Positions 1-5,524 of a stretch of DNA of 6,135 nucleotides are shown piece after piece. A program made the translations under genes and the position numbers. The notes beneath the pieces were generated by a model, which was not told where the DNA came from, did not search any database, and saw only the letters and a program-made list of their open reading frames with translations. Where the stretch lies: the NCBI GenBank assembly GCA_036477795.1, contig JAZGDL010000503.1:1-6135 (forward strand). The letters run 5' to 3'. Positions within the stretch are counted from its first letter, which is position 1. Each line of letters begins with the position of its first letter. Source of the stretch: JAZGDL01 sp036477795. Lineage in GTDB: Bacteria; Planctomycetota; Phycisphaerae; UBA1845.

Positions 1-213
1 TTCATCACCGTGCGGCGACGCGGTGCAGCCATGCTGCGGCGCGTGGCGGCCGAACCTGCCCGGGCTTGGCAACGCTGCCAAGTGATCCAAGCTGGCACTC
101 GATCACGCAATGTTCAATACCTGGACCAGACGGTTGAACTCCCTGAGTACCAAGGAGTGGTTCGCCAGTTGGTGATTAAGGGATTGACCCTGTTATCCGA
201 TACCCGACCGTAA
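1..213 (+). pseudogene. Probable transposase C-terminal fragment, decayed and partial at the left edge
   Basis: A plus-strand frame is open from the first base of the window to a TAA at 211-213. A GTG at base 10 could serve as a start, but the frame continues upstream of it, so this is more likely the tail of a longer gene. The peptide begins FITVRRRG, then has PARAWQR, a basic stretch, YLDQTVELPEYQGVVRQLVIKGL and TLLSD. From memory this matches the pattern of some DDE transposases of environmental bacteria, in which F-I-T-x-R-R-R is followed by P-A-x-A-W, then R-x-L-x-x-x-V-x-L-x-x-Y-x-G-x-x-R-Q and later T-L-L-x-(S/T)-N. The usual GL-to-TLL spacer seems shortened, and the frame stops where such proteins normally run on for many residues. 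I therefore read it as a truncated remnant. It is convergent with the rodA operon and its 3' end overlaps an inverted repeat. A chance open frame in GC-rich DNA is the alternative. Confidence 0.4.
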
Positions 214-259
214 GGGAGGGTGAACGATTCGCCCTACCAGGCCCGCTCCCTCACGGTCG
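205..259. repeat. Long inverted repeat after rodA; possible terminator or dispersed palindromic element
   Basis: The arms CGACCGTAAGGGAG (205-218) and CTCCCTCACGGTCG (246-259) pair over 14 positions with one mismatch (A212/C252), separated by 27 nt. Read on the minus strand, the direction of the rodA operon, the mismatch becomes a G-U wobble, so the transcript can form an uninterrupted 14-bp stem about 45 nt past the rodA stop. No U-tract follows the stem, so it is not a textbook intrinsic terminator. It could act as a 3' stabilising hairpin, or be one of the small palindromic repeats found elsewhere in the window. The left arm covers the stop codon of the transposase-like fragment. Confidence 0.6.
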
Positions 260-302
260 CGTCTCGGTTCGTGAAGAATGCGCCAACTCCGCGACCACTA
301 CA

Positions 303-1604
303 CTACGGCCCTGCACGATAGGACGGTGCAGGCCGAAGAGCTGCGTCTCTGCCGGCGGATGCGCCGAACTCGAACGGCTTGTCAGCCAGCAGAAACGGTC
401 GTGATCTGGAAACGCTGATCAGCAAGCCGATCCCGATGAAGTTGGCCAGCAGGCTGCTGCCGCCGTAACTTACAAACGGCAGGGTCATGCCGGTGATGGG
501 CACCAGGCCGATGGTCATGCCGATGTTGATGGCCACCTGAGTTGACAGCAGGGCCACCACCCCAACGGCCAACAACCTGGCGAAGGGCTCGGGCGTGGCA
601 GCGGCGATCTCGATACCAGCCAACACCATGATGACATAGCATGTCACTACTAGGAGGCACCCCACCAGCCCCCACTGATGCCCCACCATGGCAAAGATGA
701 AATCGTTGTGCTTGTCCGGCAGGAAGCTGAACTCCACGAAGGCGCCTCGGGCCCACCCGTGACCGGTCAGCCCGCCCGACCCCAACGCCGCCTTGGAACG
801 TACCAACTGCATGCCGCTGCCGTGCTCCCATTCGCGCGACTGCCGCTCGCTCCCCAGGAAACGATACTTGTGCGGCTCTTCGATCACGCGCGCCCGCAAG
901 CCCTCCGATTGGAGCAGCACTCCCAGGAAGCGCGATCGCTGATACGGCTGCAGTCGAGTCCATAGGACCGGCATCACGCAGAGACCGCACGCGCCGACGG
1001 CTACGAAGTGCTTCGTTTTGGCGCCGGCGGCGAACAGCATTACAAACAGAACCGGCATTATCAACAGTGCCGTTCCCAAATCCGGCTCCATGAGAATCAG
1101 CGCAAGCGGCACCAGCGACGCCGCCATGGGAATCATCAAGCCCAGAAAGGTCCGATAGTTCCGCCGGTATCGCAGATAGGCAGCCAGACCGACGATGAAC
1201 GCAATCTTCATGAACTCCGACGGCTGGTAGCTGTAAAAGGGCAGTTGAATCCAGCGGAAAGCCCCCCGGCGCCGGGGAATCACGTCGCCCAAGGGAACGT
1301 GTCGGGCAACCAGCAGCGGCACCAGACCCAGCAGACCCAGGGCCACGATCAACACCGCGAACCGCCCAATGCGTTGATGGCCGACACGAAGGATCAGCAT
1401 GAACGCGCCCAGCCCGATGGCAAGGTTGACCAGATGCTTGATGGTCTTGCCCGGCGCGGCGGCGCTGGAGACCTCCGTCGCGTAGATGCACAGCAAGCCG
1501 ACGACGTAAAGCATGGCCACCGCAGCCAGGACGGCCCAGGACGCTGATCCGAACCGTGACGGTAAAGGAGCGGCTTCCGAAAACTTCCACCGGCGGCTCT
1601 TCAT
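303..1604 (-). CDS. rodA: RodA, SEDS-family peptidoglycan glycosyltransferase
   Basis: This is a polytopic inner-membrane enzyme of 433 residues that polymerises lipid II into glycan strands during lateral wall growth, working with PBP2 encoded just upstream. SEDS landmarks appear in order: a first membrane segment near 23-43, YQPSEFMKIA at 126-135, EPDLGTALL at 173-181, then SKAALGSGGLTGHGW at about 270-285. Next comes FLPDKHNDFIFA, whose Asp301 matches the catalytic aspartate of the RodA periplasmic loop. INIGMTIGLVPITGMTLP and SYGGSSLL (379-386) end the conserved core. Between YQRSRF (about 221-226) and the SK-x-A-x-GSGG motif the loop is some 20-30 residues longer than in E. coli RodA. 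The ATG overlaps the mrdA stop as ATGA, so translation is probably coupled. The upstream G-rich run gives only a weak ribosome site. RodA is preferred over FtsW because of the mreD-mrdA context. Confidence 0.95.
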   Translation of the reverse strand: MKSRRWKFSEAAPLPSRFGSASWAVLAAVAMLYVVGLLCIYATEVSSAAAPGKTIKHLVNLAIGLGAFMLILRVGHQRIGRFAVLIVALGLLGLVPLLVARHVPLGDVIPRRRGAFRWIQLPFYSYQPSEFMKIAFIVGLAAYLRYRRNYRTFLGLMIPMAASLVPLALILMEPDLGTALLIMPVLFVMLFAAGAKTKHFVAVGACGLCVMPVLWTRLQPYQRSRFLGVLLQSEGLRARVIEEPHKYRFLGSERQSREWEHGSGMQLVRSKAALGSGGLTGHGWARGAFVEFSFLPDKHNDFIFAMVGHQWGLVGCLLVVTCYVIMVLAGIEIAAATPEPFARLLAVGVVALLSTQVAINIGMTIGLVPITGMTLPFVSYGGSSLLANFIGIGLLISVSRSRPFLLADKPFEFGASAGRDAALRPAPSYRAGP

Positions 1605-3760
1605 AGCCCCGCCCCCCCCTCGAGGCCGTCCGTAACGCTGGACCGAGAATCCCTTCTCGGTCCCCCCTCGAGGCCGTCCGGATCGAGATCGTCACCGAGA
1701 ATCCGGCAGATGATCCGGGCGATGCTCCTGGCTAGCGGTCCCGCGGCTCGACCACCGCTGCCCCCGAACTCAACCATCACCGAAAACGTGATGGGCGGAT
1801 CCCACGGATTCGAATCCGTGGGCTTGGGCGGCAGACCGTCCGGTGTGATGGGTTGAAGGTAACCGGCGAACCACGCGTGGGCGTGCTTTTGACCGGAAGA
1901 GTTCGGTTTGGGGGGCGGCCAGACCCGTTCCACGGACACGTCGGCGGCGCGGTCAAACACCGCCTGGGGATGTTCCCGTTCGAACGCTTTGACCGCGTGG
2001 GCCTTCACTTTCGCCGGCACGATGGTAACGCGTGTCGTGCCCGACCCGTCCCGGTAGCGAATGCGATAATGGGTCGGTGTCGGCTGCGTGGTGGCGCTGC
2101 CGGTCTTGCCGCAGAGGGCGTATCGGCTGTTGGTCCAGTGGGCGGTGTGATAGGCTGTACCGTGGATGTCGTTAGTCACCCGGAACAAACCATCGCGGAT
2201 CGCCGTCCATGCTTCGCGCGGCACCGGCAGCCGCCACGATGATCTATCCCGGCCGTCGCGAATCAGCGTAACCTCCTGGAACAGGCCCGTGGCGTAGACG
2301 GCCATCAGGTTGGCGGCCTGCACCGGCGTCACCACCAATTCCCCTTGTCCGATCGCGAAATTCCGTGCGTGCCCCTTGGTGGCGGTGCGGTTGCGATGTC
2401 GCATCAACCAGCTCGGTGAGGGGTTGATCCCGGCGCGCTCCTCCCGAAGGCCCATGCCGGTGGTGCGGCCGAAGCCGGCCATGTCGAAGTATTGGCACAG
2501 CCGATTGGGCCCCACCGCACCGGCGACGTTGTACATGAATACGTTGCAACTGCCCGCCACCGCATCCGCCACATTCATAGGCCCATGCGTTTTGCGCTGC
2601 GTCGTGCCGTGTATCGCCCAGCAACGGTAACTGTTGGGATAAACCTCGCGATTGAAATATCCGTCGCAGAAGAAGGTGGTGCTGGTATCGACGACACCGC
2701 TGCCCACGCCGGCCAGGCAGGTCAGCGGCTTGACGATGGAGCCGGGCTCGTAACAGTTGGCCACCGCCCGAAAGCGAAGCGGCGTGCTGCGGGTGTCGCG
2801 GCGAAGATCATCATAAAGGCGTCGGAACTCGTTGGCGTCGTAGCCGGGGTAGGAGACCATGGCCAACACCTGGCGCGTGGCTGCGTGCAGAACAACCACC
2901 GAGCCGCCCGGCGAATCGGGTGCGACCTCGGGAAGCGACTCCTCCAGCAGTTCATAGAGTGCCCGTTGGAGGTCCAGGTGCAGGGTCAGGGTGACGTCCC
3001 GGCCGTCGACAGCCGGCGTATGATCGATTTGTTGCCCGCGTAGATTGTACTGCAACCGCCCGCGCCGCCCGCGCAGCATCCGCTCAGCCGCATATTCCAC
3101 GCCGGAGATTCCCACGCGATCGGTCGGCAGCAGGCGCCCCCGCGGATCACTCTTGTTCGGGTCTTTGCGCAGGTCTGCGGCGCTGACCGGGCCAAGCTGG
3201 CCTAGGATGTGGGCCAGCGAGGGGTGCGGGTGCAACGCCCGGCGCGATCCATTTTCGATCTTCACCCGCGGGTAGCGGTCGAACTGCCTGCGGGCGGCGA
3301 TCTGGCGTTGATCGTCGAGTCCGGTCAGAACCGCATGGGCCATGCGCTCTTCGCGCAACGGGACTTCGTAACCACGGGCTTGGGCGACCGCGCGACGCCA
3401 GCGGTTGATGCGCTCGACGATCGATGCGGCGCGTCGGCTCAACGTCTCGCGCGTTTCACCGCCGAAGCGGGCCAACTCCTCCCACATCTCCTGGGTCCCG
3501 GGCGTCGGCTCACTCGACAGAACATCGTAGTCGACGCTCACCTGCCAACACGGCTCGTCCCGTGCAAGCACCCGTCCACGTCGATCCAGGATGCGCCCGC
3601 GGACGAATGGAAGCGTACTCGCCGGTCGAAGGAGCACCCGCTCCGCCTGGGCCCGATAATTGGCGGCGTGCACCACCTGCAACTCCACCAAGCGCAGCAC
3701 GATCACCGCGAACACAGAGAGCAGGCTTGCCAGAATGATCTTGAGCCGTCGTTCAAACAT
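1601..3760 (-). CDS. mrdA: Penicillin-binding protein 2 (MrdA), elongasome transpeptidase
   Basis: This class B PBP cross-links peptidoglycan in the periplasm and is the partner of RodA. Numbering here is from GTG 3769 (722 aa). One membrane anchor lies at about 9-31. The pedestal begins with FVRGRILDRRGRVLA (55-69). The transpeptidase triad is intact: SIVK at 344-347, SCN at 407-409 and KTG at 555-557. HAWFAG lies near 631-636 and FGGSGGRAAGPLAR follows at about 668-681. I place the start at ATG 3760 (719 aa), because CCACCC at 3766-3771 reads GGGTGG on the gene strand, 5 nt before it; the GTG at 3769 lies within that site. The gene overlaps the end of mreD by 8 nt (17 nt with the GTG). Two oddities stand out: about 73 residues separate KTG from HAWF, against roughly 20 in the usual family, and two palindromic repeats lie within the coding sequence, one in a proline-rich loop (PTDSNPW) and one in the C-terminal tail, which repeats DGLEGG. 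The fold and catalytic residues remain complete, so the enzyme should be active. Confidence 0.95.
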   Translation of the reverse strand: MFERRLKIILASLLSVFAVIVLRLVELQVVHAANYRAQAERVLLRPASTLPFVRGRILDRRGRVLARDEPCWQVSVDYDVLSSEPTPGTQEMWEELARFGGETRETLSRRAASIVERINRWRRAVAQARGYEVPLREERMAHAVLTGLDDQRQIAARRQFDRYPRVKIENGSRRALHPHPSLAHILGQLGPVSAADLRKDPNKSDPRGRLLPTDRVGISGVEYAAERMLRGRRGRLQYNLRGQQIDHTPAVDGRDVTLTLHLDLQRALYELLEESLPEVAPDSPGGSVVVLHAATRQVLAMVSYPGYDANEFRRLYDDLRRDTRSTPLRFRAVANCYEPGSIVKPLTCLAGVGSGVVDTSTTFFCDGYFNREVYPNSYRCWAIHGTTQRKTHGPMNVADAVAGSCNVFMYNVAGAVGPNRLCQYFDMAGFGRTTGMGLREERAGINPSPSWLMRHRNRTATKGHARNFAIGQGELVVTPVQAANLMAVYATGLFQEVTLIRDGRDRSSWRLPVPREAWTAIRDGLFRVTNDIHGTAYHTAHWTNSRYALCGKTGSATTQPTPTHYRIRYRDGSGTTRVTIVPAKVKAHAVKAFEREHPQAVFDRAADVSVERVWPPPKPNSSGQKHAHAWFAGYLQPITPDGLPPKPTDSNPWDPPITFSVMVEFGGSGGRAAGPLARSIARIICRILGDDLDPDGLEGGPRRDSRSSVTDGLEGGAGL
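1614..1680. repeat. Hairpin flanked by 19-bp direct repeats in the mrdA 3' end
   Basis: CCCCCCTCGAGGCCGTCCG occurs at 1614-1632 and again, identically, at 1662-1680, offset by 48 bp. Between them, running 2 nt into the second copy, is a hairpin with perfect 10-bp arms: GGACCGAGAA (1640-1649) and TTCTCGGTCC (1654-1663), around the loop TCCC. The 48-bp period is 16 codons, so the duplication keeps the mrdA frame and the overlap with rodA. In the protein it appears as DGLEGG repeated 16 residues apart. A palindromic insert between duplicated flanks resembles a small mobile element with a target-site duplication, although 19 bp would be long for that. Confidence 0.75.
1795..1825. repeat. Dispersed palindromic element, copy 1, inside mrdA
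   Basis: Bases 1801-1822 form a perfect 22-bp palindrome made of the arms CCCACGGATT and AATCCGTGGG around a central CG. With the flanks GCGGAT on the left and CTT on the right, the 31-bp block matches the reverse complement of 5360-5390 at 29 positions. On the gene strand it is translated in frame as PTDSNPW, inside a Pro-rich loop between HAWFAGYLQP and ITFSVMVEF of PBP2. That loop is variable and surface-exposed in the family, a tolerant place for an insertion. Confidence 0.8.
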
Positions 3761-4328
3761 GAGCGCCACCCGTGCGGGCTCGCGTCGCGTGATCCGGCCT
3801 GCGGGCGCCTGCCAATCCGCGGTGGGTATACCGCGAGGTGCGCAGTCCCAGGGGCTGCGAAGCCTTCAACATAAGATGGTGAATCAAGATGGCCCAGAGC
3901 GCCGTATACAAAGCCACGCACCCGGCCTGCAAGACCGCCGGGTGCCGGAGAGTCATGGAATTCGGGTAAACGACTGCACGGTAGCCCAGCAACCCCGCTT
4001 GCAGCAGGAGCCCGGCTGCCAGTGTCACAGAAAAGTGCGTCGCCGGATTCTTCAAGAACACCATGTCCCGCACCGCGTTCACCACGACGGCGACCAAACA
4101 GTAGGCTATCGCAAAAAGCCCCATTCGCTCGATGCTGGCCAGGTCGGCACCCAGCCCCAGCACCCAGCCGGCCAACCATGCGTCGCGGCGGGCCCCGTAG
4201 AGCCCGAAGAACACCACCAGAACGAACACCCAATCGGGCCGGACACCGCCGACGGCCAGACGCGGCGCAAGCGTGGTTTGAAGGATCAGCCCCAGAATCG
4301 CAACTGCCGCAAAAGTCGACCAACGCAC
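3753..4328 (-). CDS. mreD: MreD, rod-shape determining membrane protein
   Basis: MreD is a small inner-membrane component of the elongasome, working with MreB, MreC, PBP2 and RodA. The 191-residue product is almost wholly hydrophobic over residues 3-160, with about five membrane segments (around 4-20, 32-45, 51-64, 70-90 and 100-120, and a last one at about 133-153). The family's PDWVFVLVVFFGLYGARRDAWLAG stretch lies at 31-54 (PD, then a hydrophobic helix, a charged turn and a G-rich helix), followed by GLGADL and LFAIAYCLVA. The C-terminal 35 residues are basic and probably cytoplasmic. The start is GTG 4328, chosen because AAGGAG lies 7 nt upstream, inside the last codons of the HEAT gene, whose stop is only 2 nt away. 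The 3' end overlaps mrdA. MreD is weakly conserved in sequence, so the call rests on hydropathy, the PD motif and position before mrdA-rodA. Confidence 0.85.
   Translation of the reverse strand: MRWSTFAAVAILGLILQTTLAPRLAVGGVRPDWVFVLVVFFGLYGARRDAWLAGWVLGLGADLASIERMGLFAIAYCLVAVVVNAVRDMVFLKNPATHFSVTLAAGLLLQAGLLGYRAVVYPNSMTLRHPAVLQAGCVALYTALWAILIHHLMLKASQPLGLRTSRYTHRGLAGARRPDHATRARTGGAHV
3766..3771 (-). promoter_or_regulatory. Ribosome binding site favouring ATG 3760 of mrdA
   Basis: GGGTGG on the minus strand sits 5 nt before ATG 3760. The alternative GTG start at 3767-3769 lies within this site and has no purine-rich sequence of its own upstream, which favours the shorter PBP2 (719 aa). Confidence 0.5.
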
Positions 4329-4330
4329 GC

Positions 4331-5524
4331 CTAAGCTCCTTCGCGCTGACCGCGGCGCCGCTCACGCGACATGTGGGCCAACGGGTCTGTCCCCAGGATT
4401 TCAAGAATCGCGTCGGCGGCGACGACCTGCACCCAGGGGCTGGACTGATCATTCATGCGCCGCTGCAACACCGGTAACGCCCGCCGATCACCGATGGCAC
4501 CTAGAGCGATGGCGGCCAACTGCCGCACCCTGCGAATCTGCGCCTCCGGTGGATCCCGCCGGACGTCGCGCTGCGGGCTGTTGAAATCGAGAGCCTTCAA
4601 CGCAATGCCAAAGCCCTCGTCAATCCCCAAGAGCCCCAGGGCCCGCGCCCCTGCCAACCTGGTGTCGAGATACTCCCCCTCTTGCAGCTTGTACCGGAAG
4701 GTGGTCTCCAGACTGGGGTCGGTCAACGCCGCCAGCGTATTGATCGCCGAGACGCGCTGAAACCCCATGCCCGAACTCGCGGAAAAGGTAAGCTGCTGAA
4801 TCGCCTCCGGGTTTCCCAGCGAGGCCATCGCCTCCAGGGCCTCCTGCTGAACCAGTTGGTCCTGGTCCTTCATGGCCCGGGCCAGCAGCTTGACCGCCTG
4901 GGGATCACCCAGCAGCCCCAGCACCATCGCGGCGCTGCGACGGACGTCGGAGGAAGGGTGGGTTAGCAGCATGTCGGGCAAGCGAGCGGAATAACTGGTA
5001 TCGCCCAGCCGGTGCAGGGCGTAGTAGGCAGCCACTTTCAGATTGTCATCCTGTTGGTGCACGAAAGCGTGAATGGTGGCATAGGATTCGCGATCTTGAA
5101 GCGTGCCCAGGGCGAGAAGGGCGGCAAAGGGCACCACCGGCTCGTCATCGCGCAGGGCGTTGCGAAGCCAGGGCAGGCCGTCGGCGCCCAGGCACTTCTG
5201 CATCACCTCGATGCCCAGGGCACGCACGCCGGAGTCGTGCTCATACCGTACCGCACGTTTGACCGCTTCGATCGCTCGTCGACGAAGAGCTGATTCCTGA
5301 GCGCGGTCGGGCGCTCGCGGAATGATGACACATCCTGACACGCCCACACCGAAACATAGAAGCCCACGGATTAGAATCCGTGGGTTCCGCGGTGCCCGAT
5401 TGACGATTGGGGGTTGACGATTGCGGATTGCGGATTGACGATTGACGATTGACGATTGACGATTGACGATTGAGTCCTTCGTGCCTTCGTGCCTTCCTCC
5501 CTTCCTCCCTTCGTGCTCGGTCAT
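4331..5524 (-). CDS. HEAT-repeat lipoprotein, function unknown
   Basis: The product is an alpha-solenoid, likely a protein-binding scaffold on the periplasmic side of a membrane. Numbered from ATG 5524, residues 48-64 form a short signal peptide (PRILIRG, then LLCFGVGVSG) ending in the lipobox VSGC, so Cys65 would be lipidated and form the mature N-terminus. About eight HEAT units follow, recognisable by their second helix: near 136-147, 167-178, 198-210, 230-241, 261-272, 293-304, 337-349 and 369-381, typically A-x-x-x-L-G-x-L-G-D/N-P-x-A. The gene lies between lnt and mreD; the ATG overlaps the lnt stop as ATGA. Its position suggests a role in envelope growth, but no specific function can be assigned. 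The 47 residues before the signal peptide are encoded almost entirely by tandem repeats, and no other ATG, GTG or TTG precedes the hydrophobic core of the signal. The N-terminus is therefore uncertain: either this long leader is translated or an unusual start (ATT or ATC near 5370) is used. Confidence 0.8.
   Translation of the reverse strand: MTEHEGRKGGRHEGTKDSIVNRQSSIVNRQSAIRNRQPPIVNRAPRNPRILIRGLLCFGVGVSGCVIIPRAPDRAQESALRRRAIEAVKRAVRYEHDSGVRALGIEVMQKCLGADGLPWLRNALRDDEPVVPFAALLALGTLQDRESYATIHAFVHQQDDNLKVAAYYALHRLGDTSYSARLPDMLLTHPSSDVRRSAAMVLGLLGDPQAVKLLARAMKDQDQLVQQEALEAMASLGNPEAIQQLTFSASSGMGFQRVSAINTLAALTDPSLETTFRYKLQEGEYLDTRLAGARALGLLGIDEGFGIALKALDFNSPQRDVRRDPPEAQIRRVRQLAAIALGAIGDRRALPVLQRRMNDQSSPWVQVVAADAILEILGTDPLAHMSRERRRGQREGA
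4336..4341 (-). promoter_or_regulatory. Strong ribosome binding site for mreD
   Basis: AAGGAG on the minus strand lies 7 nt before GTG 4328 and is embedded in the final sense codons of the HEAT gene (GAA GGA GCT TAG). It is the best Shine-Dalgarno sequence in the window and decides the GTG start of mreD. Confidence 0.75.
5360..5390. repeat. Dispersed palindromic element, copy 2, in the HEAT gene 5' region
   Basis: The core at 5363-5384 has arms CCCACGGATT and AATCCGTGGG around a central AG. With AAG on the left and TTCCGC on the right, it matches the reverse complement of 1795-1825 at 29 of 31 positions. It is translated in a different frame from copy 1, giving NPRILIRGL. This supplies the basic n-region and the start of the hydrophobic segment of the lipoprotein signal peptide. 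Confidence 0.8.
5398..5474. repeat. Heptanucleotide tandem repeat (GATTGAC), 11 units
   Basis: Eleven consecutive 7-bp units fill 77 bp. Five consecutive perfect GATTGAC copies lie at 5433-5467. The variants are GATTGAC (5398), GATTGGG, GGTTGAC, two GATTGCG, and a final GATTGAG. On the minus strand the unit GTCAATC cycles through seven sense codons and contains no stop in any frame, giving the peptide period IVNRQSS. There are no spacers, so this is not a CRISPR array. Confidence 0.9.
5476..5515. repeat. Octanucleotide tandem repeat (CCTTCGTG/CCTTCCTC), 5 units
   Basis: Five 8-bp units lie directly next to the heptad array, with one base between the two: CCTTCGTG twice, CCTTCCTC twice, CCTTCGTG once. 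On the minus strand neither unit contains a stop codon in any frame. It encodes the Glu/Gly/Arg/Lys-rich start of the predicted HEAT lipoprotein leader and begins right after the lnt/HEAT ATGA junction. Confidence 0.9.

Noticed and set aside
65..82. Small hairpin CTTGGCA-ACGC-TGCCAAG as a terminator
   Set aside because: Only a 7-bp stem, no T-run on either side, and inside the transposase-like frame; a chance palindrome is as likely.
1008..1547. Plus-strand open frame of 179 codons opposite rodA
   Set aside because: It is antisense to a fully conserved RodA, has a low-complexity Gln/His/Arg composition and no recognisable domain or ribosome site. It reflects GC-rich codon use on the other strand.
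382..1695. 437-codon minus-strand frame overlapping rodA in another frame
   Set aside because: It is long only because the GC-rich shifted frame has few stops. RodA motifs and the ATGA junction support the other frame.
1801..1822. Palindrome in mrdA as a transcription-factor operator or terminator
   Set aside because: It lies deep inside a coding sequence, has no T-run, and recurs with matching flanks in another gene, which fits a dispersed repeat better than a control site.
3209..4334. Overlapping plus-strand frames opposite mrdA and mreD (221 and 224 codons)
   Set aside because: They are antisense to conserved genes, Arg/His/Pro-rich and without domain features.
3703..4452. 249-codon minus-strand frame overlapping mreD
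   Set aside because: It lacks the membrane-helix pattern, overlaps three real genes, and mreD has the strong ribosome site.
5398..5515. Repeat array as CRISPR or iteron-type replication origin
   Set aside because: The units are 7 or 8 bp with no spacers, so it is not CRISPR. Nothing else suggests an origin: no DnaA boxes, no AT-rich stretch and no replication gene nearby.
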